From assembly GCF_002860345.1 (NCBI RefSeq), contig NZ_NMYC01000001.1, positions 744,001 through 808,000 on the forward strand: a DNA stretch of 64,000 nucleotides, given 5' to 3'. The stretch is from Bifidobacterium anseris (GTDB lineage: Bacteria > Actinomycetota > Actinomycetes > Actinomycetales > Bifidobacteriaceae). The position numbers and the translations under genes are program-made. Positions within the stretch are counted from its first letter, which is position 1. Each line of letters opens with the position of its first letter. A model generated the notes under the pieces. That model was not told where the DNA came from, did not search any database, and was given only the letters and a program-made list of their open reading frames with translations. Of this stretch, positions 55,530 through 64,000 are shown piece by piece.

Positions 55530-56237
55530 CTACCCGTCGGAGCGTGTTGCGCGGCGCTCGCGTATCAGATTGCGAATCCATCGTGCGCCGAAGAAGAGGA
55601 GGACGGCGGCGAAGACGACGATGATGACGTCCTCGAACACGTTGAGCACGCCGAGGATCGAGCACCAGCGGTCGCCGAGCATGTATCCGGCGGTGACGAG
55701 CACGGTGTTCCACACGGCCGAACCGAGGAAGGTCCACAGTGAGAACTGCGCGAAGTTCATGCGGTTGAAGCCGGCCGGGATTGAGATGAGCGAACGGACG
55801 ACCGGGATGACGCGGCCGAGCAGCACCGACCAGGTGCCGTATTTCGTGAACCAGCGGTTCGCCTTGTCGACGTCGCCGCGGCTGACGCCGGGGATGCGGT
55901 CGGCGGCGCGGTGGATGCGGTGCAGGCCGAACCAGCGGGCGATGCCGTAGAGCGCCCATGCGCCGAGCAGCGAACCCATCGTCGCCCACAGGATCGCGGC
56001 GACCAGTCCCATGCTGCCGCGCGCCGCCGTGAATCCGGCGAGCGGCAGGATGATCTCGCTCGGGATCGGCGGGAAGATCGATTCGAGCGCGATCGCGAGC
56101 GCGACGCCGACTCCGCCGACCGTCTCCATGAGCTGCACGAGCCATGCGGTCATCGAGCCGATGAGGCCGTCCGAGCTCGTCGCGCACTGCAGCTGCTCGT
56201 CGAGCGGAATCTGGGAGAGAATCATCGAAAAACGCAT
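55530..56237 (-). CDS. DedA-family membrane protein
   Basis: 235 aa. VTT/DedA domain: FPPIPSEIILPLAGF near residues 53-67, and GRVIPVVRSLISIPAGFNRM near 145-165, with 4-6 TM helices. DedA proteins are undecaprenyl-phosphate or phospholipid translocases. GACAAT lies 6 nt before ATG 56237, no SD; leaderless. Divergent from serB, with promoters overlapping. Confidence 0.9.
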   Translation of the reverse strand: MRFSMILSQIPLDEQLQCATSSDGLIGSMTAWLVQLMETVGGVGVALAIALESIFPPIPSEIILPLAGFTAARGSMGLVAAILWATMGSLLGAWALYGIARWFGLHRIHRAADRIPGVSRGDVDKANRWFTKYGTWSVLLGRVIPVVRSLISIPAGFNRMNFAQFSLWTFLGSAVWNTVLVTAGYMLGDRWCSILGVLNVFEDVIIVVFAAVLLFFGARWIRNLIRERRATRSDG

Positions 56238-56243
56238 TGCACC

Positions 56244-56267
56244 ATTGTCCCAACGTTTTTCGACAAT
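56244..56267. promoter_or_regulatory. Face-to-face GACAAT -10 boxes of dedA and serB
   Basis: Minus-strand GACAAT at 56249-56244 lies 6 nt before the dedA ATG; plus-strand GACAAT at 56262-56267 lies 7 nt before the serB ATG. The two hexamers form an inverted repeat 12 bp apart, so polymerase can occupy only one side at a time. Confidence 0.6.
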
Positions 56268-56274
56268 CGTCACT

Positions 56275-56997
56275 ATGAGCCCAACACCTTTGCAAATCCT
56301 TGACGATACGGCCGATGAGGACACGGCCTCCATGCCTGCGGCCGACGCGCCCACGCTGCGTCGCCCCGGCCTGCTCGTCATGGACGTCGACTCCACACTG
56401 ATCGACGAGGAGGTCATCGACGAGCTCGGCGAGGCCGCGGGCGTCGGCGAACGCATCAGCGCGGTGACGGCGCGCGCGATGAACGGTGAACTCGATTTCG
56501 CGCAGGCGCTCGACGCGCGCGTCGCACTGCTCGAAGGACTGCCTGTGTCGATCTTCGACGACGTGTACCGCAGGCTGCATTTCACGAACGGCGCGCTCGA
56601 GCTCATCGACGAGCTGCACGCGCACGGCTGGAAGGTCGGCGTCGTCTCCGGCGGATTCCATGAGATCGTCGACCGGCTCGCCGAGTCGGCCGGACTCGAC
56701 TACCGCATCGCGAACCGGCTCGAGGTGGACGACATGTCGCGCACACTCACCGGACGCGTCGCCGGGCCGATCGTCACGAAGGACGTCAAACTGCGCGCGA
56801 TGCGCCGGTGGGCGGCGGACAACGGCATCGACGCGGACCAGACGATCGCCGTCGGCGACGGCGCGAACGACCTGCCGATGATCGGCGAGGCGGCGCTCGG
56901 CATCGCGTTCTGCGCGAAGCCGGCCGTGCGCCGCGCCGCGCCGCATACGATCGACGAACGCGACCTGACGCGTGTCCTTGGCTATCTGCGGCGCTGA
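56275..56997 (+). CDS. serB: Phosphoserine phosphatase
   Basis: 240 aa HAD-family enzyme, last step of serine synthesis. Motif I DVDSTLIDEE (nucleophile Asp), motif II VVSGGFHEIVD, motif III/IV VTKDVKLRAMRRW and VGDGANDLPMI. There is a ~40-residue N-terminal extension and no ACT domain. Start at ATG 56275 with GACAAT 7 nt upstream. Confidence 0.93.
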   Translation: MSPTPLQILDDTADEDTASMPAADAPTLRRPGLLVMDVDSTLIDEEVIDELGEAAGVGERISAVTARAMNGELDFAQALDARVALLEGLPVSIFDDVYRRLHFTNGALELIDELHAHGWKVGVVSGGFHEIVDRLAESAGLDYRIANRLEVDDMSRTLTGRVAGPIVTKDVKLRAMRRWAADNGIDADQTIAVGDGANDLPMIGEAALGIAFCAKPAVRRAAPHTIDERDLTRVLGYLRR

Positions 56998-57010
56998 CGC
57001 GCGATTCCAA

Positions 57011-57034
57011 TCGACATACAGTTCGATGTACAGT
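57011..57034. repeat. Tandem 12-mer TCGACATACAGT/TCGATGTACAGT
   Basis: Two adjacent 12-bp copies differing at two bases, followed by CGATTCGATATATATACG, an unusually AT-rich patch between the serB stop and the shared terminator. Function unclear. Confidence 0.45.
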
Positions 57035-57051
57035 CGATTCGATATATATAC

Positions 57052-57092
57052 GACGCGGCCGGCGGCACCGATCAAGTGCCGCCGGCCGCGTC
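57052..57092. terminator. Bidirectional terminator between serB and fmt
   Basis: Perfect 17-bp GC stem (GACGCGGCCGGCGGCAC and complement) with a 7-nt loop. Confidence 0.88.
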
Positions 57093-57142
57093 ATGTTTCA
57101 CGCGTGTTCTACGGCTGCATGTCGCGCAGCCGCTCGATGTCC

Positions 57143-58120
57143 TCAGTCGAGGAACGCGCCGGGTCCCAGATGCGCGCCGCGCGCCCATTCGGCCGCGCCC
57201 ATCTCCTTCTTGCCTTGCGCCTTGACGAGCTGCAGCTCGAGTGCCTCGGTGCTCGTGCCGACCCACACATGATGTTTCGTGGCGCGCAGCTCACCGGGCT
57301 TGAGGTCGTCGGGGACCTCGACGCTTTCGCGCAACTCGGCGTTCGCCGGCAACGCCTTCGTCACATGCAGCGTCGTCGGCGCGAGCGCGTCGCCCTGCAC
57401 ATGCAGGTCGCACCATGCGCCCGGCAGCGGCGTGCAGGCGCGGATCTGGCGGTCGAGCGCGAAGACGGGCACGTCGAAGCGCATGTGCGCGTCGTCGTGA
57501 GAGATCTTCGCGGCCACTTCGAAGGCGCCGGCCGGCTGTTCGACCGGCGTGATCTGGCCTTCGGCCATGCCTTCGAGCGAGGCGGCGAGCAGATGCGCGC
57601 CGTCCTCGGCGAGACGGTCGAGCAGTTCGCCGGCGTTCTCATGCGCGCCGATCTCGACCGTCGACTGCGCGAGCACCGGACCTTCGTCCATGCCCTTCGT
57701 GACGCGGAACACCGACGCGCCGGTCACCGATTCGCCCGCCCAGATCGCGCGCTGCACCGGGGCGGCGCCGCGCCACTGCGGCAGCAGCGAGAAATGCAGG
57801 TTGTACCAGCCCAGCGGCAGCGCCTCGAGCACCGGCTCCTTGAGGATCCTGCCGTAGGCGACAATCGCGGCGGCTTCGGCGCCGGTCGCCTTGAGCGCCG
57901 AAAGGAAGGCCTCCTCGTTCGGATCGCATTCCATGACCGGCAGCCCCAGTTCGAGCGCGGCCATCTTTACCGGGCTCGGCATGAGTTTGCGGCCGCGTCC
58001 GGTCGGCGCATCGGGGCGCGTGAGCACGGCGACTACCTCGAAATGCTCGGTGTCCTTCGCCAACGTCCTCAACGAGGGCACCGCCACCTCCGGCGTGCCC
58101 GCAAACAGTACTCGCAGCAT
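57143..58120 (-). CDS. fmt: Methionyl-tRNA formyltransferase
   Basis: 325 aa. Formylates initiator Met-tRNA. N-terminal Rossmann part MLRVLFAGTPEVAVPSL, catalytic-site YNLHFSLLPQWRGAAPVQRAI, and C-terminal tRNA-binding OB domain. I start at ATG 58120 with AAGGAG 9 nt upstream; the GTG two codons earlier is too close to that SD. Follows priA by 123 bp on the same strand. Confidence 0.96.
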   Translation of the reverse strand: MLRVLFAGTPEVAVPSLRTLAKDTEHFEVVAVLTRPDAPTGRGRKLMPSPVKMAALELGLPVMECDPNEEAFLSALKATGAEAAAIVAYGRILKEPVLEALPLGWYNLHFSLLPQWRGAAPVQRAIWAGESVTGASVFRVTKGMDEGPVLAQSTVEIGAHENAGELLDRLAEDGAHLLAASLEGMAEGQITPVEQPAGAFEVAAKISHDDAHMRFDVPVFALDRQIRACTPLPGAWCDLHVQGDALAPTTLHVTKALPANAELRESVEVPDDLKPGELRATKHHVWVGTSTEALELQLVKAQGKKEMGAAEWARGAHLGPGAFLD

Positions 58121-58243
58121 CCTCACGTTCTCCTTGTTCGTTGTCCATCCATATCCATGACGTCGTCATCGCGGCGCCGCCGGTCGTCCCCCCATCGTAG
58201 TCGACGAGGCCGGCACGCGAGGCGTGTCGCCGTGAGCTGAGCG

Positions 58244-60505
58244 TCACAGCAGGTCTTTGGGATCGACGCGGAACCGAAGTTCGCCGAATTCGCGCGCCGC
58301 GACGTGCGTGGCGACGGCGGTGCGCAGCCGCGCCGCCAGTTCGGCGCGCCGCGCGTGCGCAACGAGGACAACGGCCCTGACGCGGTCGCGCATCTGCTCG
58401 AGTTCGCGCGAGTCGACGGTGCGTTCCGGTGGAATCGGCACCGGGCCGAGCACCGCCGGGAACTCGTCGTCGCCCAGCCGCAGTCTCGCCCAGTCGCCGT
58501 CGCCGACGACGCCGATGCGCCGCAGCGCCTCGGCGACAGCGTTGCGCTGCCCCCACACGCAGGCGGCGCTCACGACCGGCGGCAGCCCCGCCTCGCGCCG
58601 CTGCGCGAGTTCGGCGGCGGCGAGCATGCGTGAATCCCACATCATCAGCGACTGCGCGATCACCGGATCGGTCTCGCCGATGAGCAGTCCCGCTCCCCCG
58701 TCGGCGCGCGGCGCGCACAGCGCCATCGCACGCATCCAGTCGCGCAGCACGTCGATGTATGCGTCGATGTTCTGCCGGTACAGGCTCGTCCACGCGTCGA
58801 GGATCGCGACGGCGCGGTAGGCGCCGGCGCGCACGCGCGGCTCCGCTCCGGGCGTCGCGATGACGATTGCCGGCGCGTCGGCGACCTGCTCGATGACGCC
58901 TTGCGGCTGATGCGGGCTCGACAGGATCATCGGTACGCCGCGGAAGAGCCCCTGCAGTTCCTGCGCGGTGCCGGCGGCACCCACGCGCACGACGCGCATG
59001 CGATCGCCGCCGCAATGCGGGCAGTGCCAATCGACGGCCGGCGCGCCGCACCAGCGGCAGCGCGGCGTCGCGTTTGCTCCGACGCGTTCGAGTGGCCCGG
59101 TGCAGCGCAGACAACGCGCCTGCCGCAGACAGCGCGCGCACACGAGCGATTCGCTGATGCCGTCGGAGGGAATCGAAAACAGGACGGGACCGTGCTCGAG
59201 CGCGCCCGACAGCACGCGCACGGCGGTGTGCGGCACGCGAGCGCCGATGCTCGGATCGGCGAGCCTGGCCAGTTCGTCGCGGTTGAGCCAGCGCACCGGC
59301 GGCGCGGTGGCACGTGCGACGTCGCGGTACGGCACGATTGCCGTGCTCGGCCCGCTCACGGCGACCGGCATCGCCGTCGTATCCTCGCATTCCCATTGGC
59401 TGAGCACGCTGCGCGCATACGCCATTGCGACGAAGACGCCGTCGTGCAACCGCGCGCGCAGCCGGCACACGCCGCGCGCGTTCGCGTATGGCATCAGCCC
59501 GTCCGCGTACTGGTAGGCGCCGTCGTCGAGCACGGCGAACAGCACGGGTCCCGACACCGGCGCGTACATCGCCGCGCGCGTGCCGACGACGCAGCGCACG
59601 CGCCCCGAGGAGACGGCGAGGTAGGAACGGTAGCGTTCGGCCGGCCCGAGCGATCCGCTGAGCACGGCCACGTCGCCGGCCCACGTATCGCCGTCGGGCG
59701 CGAAGGCGGACAGTCCGGTGCCTTCGAGCGCGCGCATGAGCTCCCACACCTCGCGCATCGACGGCATGACGAGCACCGCCGACGTGCCGTGCGCGAGCGC
59801 CGACGCCGCCATCCACGCGAGGTCGTCGATGGCCGAGCCGGCGACGGCGTCGACGACGAAGGATTGGAAACGGCCCGCGCCGAGCGCGTCGGCGAGGACG
59901 TGCGCCTGCTCGTAGCGGCGCGCGAAGTCGGCGCGCATCGCGACGACGGCGGCCGCGCGGGCGTTGTCGATCGATGGGACGTCGGATTGCGTGGCATCGG
60001 TTGGTGTGTCGTCGGGCTGCGTGACGACGTCTTGCGCAGCGGCGAACTGTGCAGCGGCGAACTGTGCCATCTCCTTGTCTACGGCGGCGATGCGCTGCGG
60101 CAGCGCGACGCGCACGATATTCGCGCATGTGCCGCCGTATGCGTCGGCGATCGCGGCGACGTCGCGGCGCATCTCGTCGCCCATGACGACGCCGCTGAGC
60201 ACGCGTTCAATGTAGCGCAGCGCCGACGCGTCGGTGTCGCTGTGCTCGACGCGTTCCCAGATGATGCCGGAGACACGCTGGCCGCCGAAACGCACGCGCA
60301 CGAGGCAGCCGGGACGCGCCGCGTCGTCGAGGCGTTCGTCGATCAGATAGTCGAAGCAGCGTCCCAGATGGGTGGCCTGGATGTCGAGGACGACGCGCGC
60401 GACCGGCAGCTGCGCGGCCGGCGTATGGGTCGCCTTGCCGCGCGTGCGCCGCGTGCGCGGCTGCATGCCGTCGAAGGTCGGCTGCATCGCTTCGCTCATG
60501 CTCAT
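58244..60505 (-). CDS. priA: Primosomal protein N' (PriA), helicase-deficient actinobacterial type
   Basis: 753 aa. N-terminal 3'-binding domain VARVVLDIQATHLGRCFDYL, winged helix, degenerate helicase lobes, zinc-binding Cys set (CARCLRQARCLRCTG..CRWCGAP..HCPHCGG) and C-terminal FGELRFRVDPKDLL. The Walker A GTTGSGKT and DEEH box of E. coli PriA are absent, as is known for actinobacterial PriA. It thus recognises forks but probably does not unwind. TACACT lies 7 nt before ATG 60505. Confidence 0.92.
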   Translation of the reverse strand: MSMSEAMQPTFDGMQPRTRRTRGKATHTPAAQLPVARVVLDIQATHLGRCFDYLIDERLDDAARPGCLVRVRFGGQRVSGIIWERVEHSDTDASALRYIERVLSGVVMGDEMRRDVAAIADAYGGTCANIVRVALPQRIAAVDKEMAQFAAAQFAAAQDVVTQPDDTPTDATQSDVPSIDNARAAAVVAMRADFARRYEQAHVLADALGAGRFQSFVVDAVAGSAIDDLAWMAASALAHGTSAVLVMPSMREVWELMRALEGTGLSAFAPDGDTWAGDVAVLSGSLGPAERYRSYLAVSSGRVRCVVGTRAAMYAPVSGPVLFAVLDDGAYQYADGLMPYANARGVCRLRARLHDGVFVAMAYARSVLSQWECEDTTAMPVAVSGPSTAIVPYRDVARATAPPVRWLNRDELARLADPSIGARVPHTAVRVLSGALEHGPVLFSIPSDGISESLVCARCLRQARCLRCTGPLERVGANATPRCRWCGAPAVDWHCPHCGGDRMRVVRVGAAGTAQELQGLFRGVPMILSSPHQPQGVIEQVADAPAIVIATPGAEPRVRAGAYRAVAILDAWTSLYRQNIDAYIDVLRDWMRAMALCAPRADGGAGLLIGETDPVIAQSLMMWDSRMLAAAELAQRREAGLPPVVSAACVWGQRNAVAEALRRIGVVGDGDWARLRLGDDEFPAVLGPVPIPPERTVDSRELEQMRDRVRAVVLVAHARRAELAARLRTAVATHVAAREFGELRFRVDPKDLL

Positions 60506-60512
60506 GATTCCC

Positions 60513-60518
60513 AGTGTA
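60513..60518 (-). promoter_or_regulatory. -10 hexamer of priA (TACACT)
   Basis: Minus-strand TACACT, 7 nt (GGGAATC), ATG. Confidence 0.5.
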
Positions 60519-60577
60519 ACGGCCGTCTCGGCGTCCGGATCGGCGGCCGCCGGCTCAGTGGATCTGCTGAATCCGTC

Positions 60578-61861
60578 TCAGTGGCGGGGCCACCACGGGC
60601 GCAGCGGATAGACGTCGGTGCCGTTCGCCTGCGGCTTGACGGCGAGGAACTGGTGCACCTGGATGTTGTTCATCTCGAAGTTGTAGGCGCAGCCGGCCAT
60701 GTACAGGCCCCACAGGCGTGCCTTCGGCGCGCCGACGAGGCGGACGGCCTCGTCCCAGTGCGCGACGAGGTTCTCGTTCCAGCGGTGCAGAGTCAGCGCG
60801 TAGTGCTGGCGCAGGTTCTCCTGGTTGACGACCTCGAAGCCGGTGTCCTGGATAACCATCTCGATCTCGGCCGGGCTTGACAGTTCGCCGTCGGGGAAGA
60901 TGTAGCGGTCGATGAACTCGCCCGCCTTCTTGCCCTGATGCGAGTTGCAGCGCGTGATCTGGTGGTTGAGCAGCATCGCGCCCGGCTTGAGCTTGTCGTA
61001 GATCTCCTTGAAATACGCCGGATAGTGCCTGTGGCCGACGTGCTCCATCATGCCGATCGAGCAGATCGCGTCGAAATCGCCTTCGGGCACGTCGCGGTAG
61101 TCCATCAGGCGCACCTCGGCGAGGTCCTCGAGGCCCTCGCGCCTGATCCAGCGCTGCGCCCATTCGACCTGCTCTTCGGAGAGCGTGACACCGAGCACGC
61201 GGATGCCGCGTCTGGCGGCCTCGATCTCCATCGATCCCCAGCCGCAGCCGATGTCGAGTAGGCGCGAGCCCGGCCGGAGCGCAAGCTTGTCGAGGATGAG
61301 GTCGAGCTTGGCCTTCTGCGCGGCCTCGAGCGACGTGTCCGGCGAGTCGAAGACGGCGCAGGTGTAGGTCATCGACGGACCGAGGAACAGCGCGTAGAAA
61401 TCATTCGACTGGTCGTAGTGGTAGCTGACGGTCGCCGCGTCGCCGGCCTTCGAATGCGGCAGCAGACCTTCGGTCAGACGGCGCAGCCTGCCGGGGCCCT
61501 CGATGGTCGGCGGCGCGGGACGCCGGATGCCGTGGGAGGCGATCGACGCGAGCGCATGCGCGAGCTGCGCCGGGTTCGGCGTGCGCAGATACGGCTTGAC
61601 GGCCACGAGGTCGCCGAACAGGCGGTAGGGGTCGCCCGGCACGAGCTGCGGCGAGTCGATGTCGCCTTGCAGATAAGCGCGCGCCAGCCCGAGTTCGCCG
61701 GGCGCGTTGACGAGATGGTAGACGGCCCGCGAATTGTTCACGGTGAGCGTGACCGGCGCGTCCGGGTCGCCGAAGCTCGAACCGTCGAAGGCGGTCACAT
61801 GAATCGGCGCGTCCGGTTTGACGAAGAGCCCCACCATCTGCGCGACGGTCATCGATGCCAT
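60578..61861 (-). CDS. cfa: Cyclopropane-fatty-acyl-phospholipid synthase
   Basis: 427 aa. SAM-dependent methylation of unsaturated acyl chains in membrane lipids. Family motifs: SYHYDQSNDFYALFLGPSMTYTCAVF, SAM-binding LLDIGCGWGSM, and MMEHVGHRHYPAYF with the bicarbonate/His site. ATG 61861 has AGGAGG 8 nt upstream. Its neighbour metK makes the cofactor SAM, though separate terminators and promoters are visible. Two identical palindromes sit upstream. Confidence 0.94.
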   Translation of the reverse strand: MASMTVAQMVGLFVKPDAPIHVTAFDGSSFGDPDAPVTLTVNNSRAVYHLVNAPGELGLARAYLQGDIDSPQLVPGDPYRLFGDLVAVKPYLRTPNPAQLAHALASIASHGIRRPAPPTIEGPGRLRRLTEGLLPHSKAGDAATVSYHYDQSNDFYALFLGPSMTYTCAVFDSPDTSLEAAQKAKLDLILDKLALRPGSRLLDIGCGWGSMEIEAARRGIRVLGVTLSEEQVEWAQRWIRREGLEDLAEVRLMDYRDVPEGDFDAICSIGMMEHVGHRHYPAYFKEIYDKLKPGAMLLNHQITRCNSHQGKKAGEFIDRYIFPDGELSSPAEIEMVIQDTGFEVVNQENLRQHYALTLHRWNENLVAHWDEAVRLVGAPKARLWGLYMAGCAYNFEMNNIQVHQFLAVKPQANGTDVYPLRPWWPRH

Positions 61862-61892
61862 TGTTCGTTCCTCCTCATATACGCTCTGCACG

Positions 61893-61935
61893 CGTGCGGC
61901 CGCACGGTATGTTTCCGGCCACGTGCGGCCGCACG
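61893..61935 (-). promoter_or_regulatory. Two identical 14-bp palindromes upstream of cfa
   Basis: CGTGCGGCCGCACG occurs at 61893-61906 and again at 61922-61935, 29 bp apart (about three helical turns), 32-75 nt before the cfa start. Likely operator pair; regulator unknown. Confidence 0.6.
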
Positions 61936-62025
61936 ATGCCGGTTGTTCCGGCGACCATTGGTCCCAGCTTGTTCCAGCAGTCTATCCAAGCGAGGTTGCC
62001 GGGCCGTTCAGCTGCCGGTAAAACC

Positions 62026-62059
62026 GACGGGACGCCATCGCGGCCGATGGCGTCCCGTC
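62026..62059 (-). terminator. Terminator of metK
   Basis: Perfect 14-bp stem GACGGGACGCCATC/GATGGCGTCCCGTC with a 6-nt loop, just past the metK stop on the minus strand. Confidence 0.85.
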
Positions 62060-62066
62060 ATGGTGT

Positions 62067-63299
<1,233 letters not shown>

Positions 63300-63390
63300 A
63301 AAACTCCCCTGATGCTGGTGGTGTGGGATGCGGCGGGCGCATGGGTTGGACACGTCCGCGACACATCATAGTCGCTTCGTCGCATATTAG

Positions 63391-63445
63391 ACGACCTCCG
63401 ATTTCCGATGCCGGATATTACGCGACATGGGAAACCGGAGGTCGT
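63391..63445 (-). terminator. Terminator between rpoZ and metK
   Basis: ACGACCTCCG-A-TTTCC pairs with GGAAA-C-CGGAGGTCGT (one internal mismatch), loop 22 nt, about 60 nt past the rpoZ stop. Confidence 0.7.
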
Positions 63446-63506
63446 GTTCCGATCGGCGGTGCGGCCGAGGTCGTTCGCGGACCGTCAGCCGTGCGCCCTC
63501 ATGGGA

Positions 63507-63791
63507 TCAGTTGCCCTCGTTGAGGTCGTCCTCGCCGAGGGTCTCCTCGAGCAGGCCCTCGTTGATCTCGCGGAACGCGATCGACAGCGGCTTCTCCTGG
63601 CTCTGGTACTCGACGAGCGGGCCGACGTTCTGGAGCAGTCCCTCGTTGAGCTGCGTGAAGTAGGAATTGATCTGACGGGCGCGCTTCGCGGCGAAGATCG
63701 CCAGCGCGTACTTGGAGTCCGCGTGCTCCATCAGGTCGTCGATCGGCGGATTCGCAAGTCCGGTCGGGGTAGGCTCGGTACCGAATGCCAT
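63507..63791 (-). CDS. rpoZ: DNA-directed RNA polymerase omega subunit
   Basis: 94 aa. Omega fold: [32 protein letters not shown] is the conserved region that clamps the beta-prime C-terminus. A short acidic C-tail ends DDLNEGN. Start at [13 protein letters not shown] lies 9 nt upstream. gmk, its frequent neighbour, is not visible upstream within the window. Confidence 0.95.
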   Translation of the reverse strand: MAFGTEPTPTGLANPPIDDLMEHADSKYALAIFAAKRARQINSYFTQLNEGLLQNVGPLVEYQSQEKPLSIAFREINEGLLEETLGEDDLNEGN

Positions 63792-64000
63792 AGTTGAGGT
63801 CTCCAAATCACTCGCACGATGCTTGTTCAGCTTGTTCAAAACAGTCATTCTATCTCAGGGCGCAGACCCGTACACGCCCCGTGCGCAAGTCCGCCCGCCG
63901 CGCGCACCGGATCGGTTCGGCGACGTGATTCGGCGACGTACATTGTCAAGGTTCCGCGAAGATTTCCCACGATATGACCATTCGGCGGCACGCCGCTCAC
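63792..64000 (-). promoter_or_regulatory. Upstream region of rpoZ, right edge of window
   Basis: TAGAAT (63852-63847, minus strand) is the best -10, giving a ~50-nt leader; an isolated TTGACA (63949-63944) is not correctly spaced to any -10. No gene is supported in 63853-64000; a short open minus-strand frame there resembles nothing I recognise. Confidence 0.45.

Noticed and set aside
63300-63506. SAM riboswitch before metK
   Set aside because: No recognisable SAM-I/II/IV core; the only clear structure is the rpoZ terminator.

Overview
The window is high-GC actinobacterial chromosome, very probably from a Bifidobacterium. This rests on gene content: a Pup-ligase/Dop/ARC locus with no 20S proteasome genes, a gluABCD-type uptake operon, DUF3027, DUF349 and LytR-C proteins, groEL without groES under tandem CIRCE operators, and a PriA without helicase motifs. 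I saw no tRNA, rRNA, insertion sequence, prophage or CRISPR array. Nearly all genes are housekeeping genes. Coding density is high, and most long overlapping ORFs are GC-driven shadows.

Layout. 1-9.6 kb: a partial Cys-rich protein behind a Zur-like box, an acyl-CoA ligase, an MFS exporter, divergent rarA and a Ski2-like helicase around a LexA-type SOS box, and a PPK2 kinase. 9.6-21.4 kb: a glutamate-type ABC operon (gluABCD), a cinnamoyl-esterase-like hydrolase, hisS-aspS, a DUF349 protein and an unknown 199-aa gene. Four intergenic regions here carry arrays of a short degenerate repeat. 21.4-36 kb: clpC, a universal stress protein, two Ser/Pro-rich or acidic membrane proteins, a TPM protein-two-component system-cold-shock-DUF3027 run, a WXG100 protein, groEL, a second cold-shock gene and a LytR-C protein. 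36-46 kb: ung, a six-gene moxR/DUF58/VWA cluster with stop-start overlaps, a WXG-like gene overlapping a serine-hydrolase gene, and purB. 46-55.5 kb: a large flippase-like membrane protein, hup, and the pupylation locus arc-dop-(IMPase-like)-pup-pafA. 55.5-64 kb: dedA and serB (divergent), fmt, priA, a cyclopropane synthase, metK and rpoZ.

Regulation visible in sequence: a set of genes has a -10-like hexamer (TAGACT, TAGAGT, TACACT, GACAAT and similar) only 6-8 nt before the start codon, which predicts leaderless mRNAs. Others have clear Shine-Dalgarno (SD) sites. Operators recognisable by consensus are two CIRCE elements (groEL), a LexA box (rarA/helicase) and a Zur-like box (first gene). 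A pair of identical 14-bp palindromes before the cyclopropane synthase and a DnaA-box cluster at 42.4 kb are unassigned.

Most worth a second look: (1) the 16-24-bp-spaced CCGTAAG/CTACCGGTAG repeat arrays, two of which bracket the unknown gene; (2) WXG100-type proteins and a serine hydrolase with an N-terminal WXG-like helical domain, two of them carrying a YxxxE signal, suggesting a type VII-like secretion substrate set; (3) pupylation without a proteasome, with an ARC lacking the docking tail and an IMPase-like protein that has lost a metal ligand; (4) a histidine kinase with a basic 5-residue-repeat tail.
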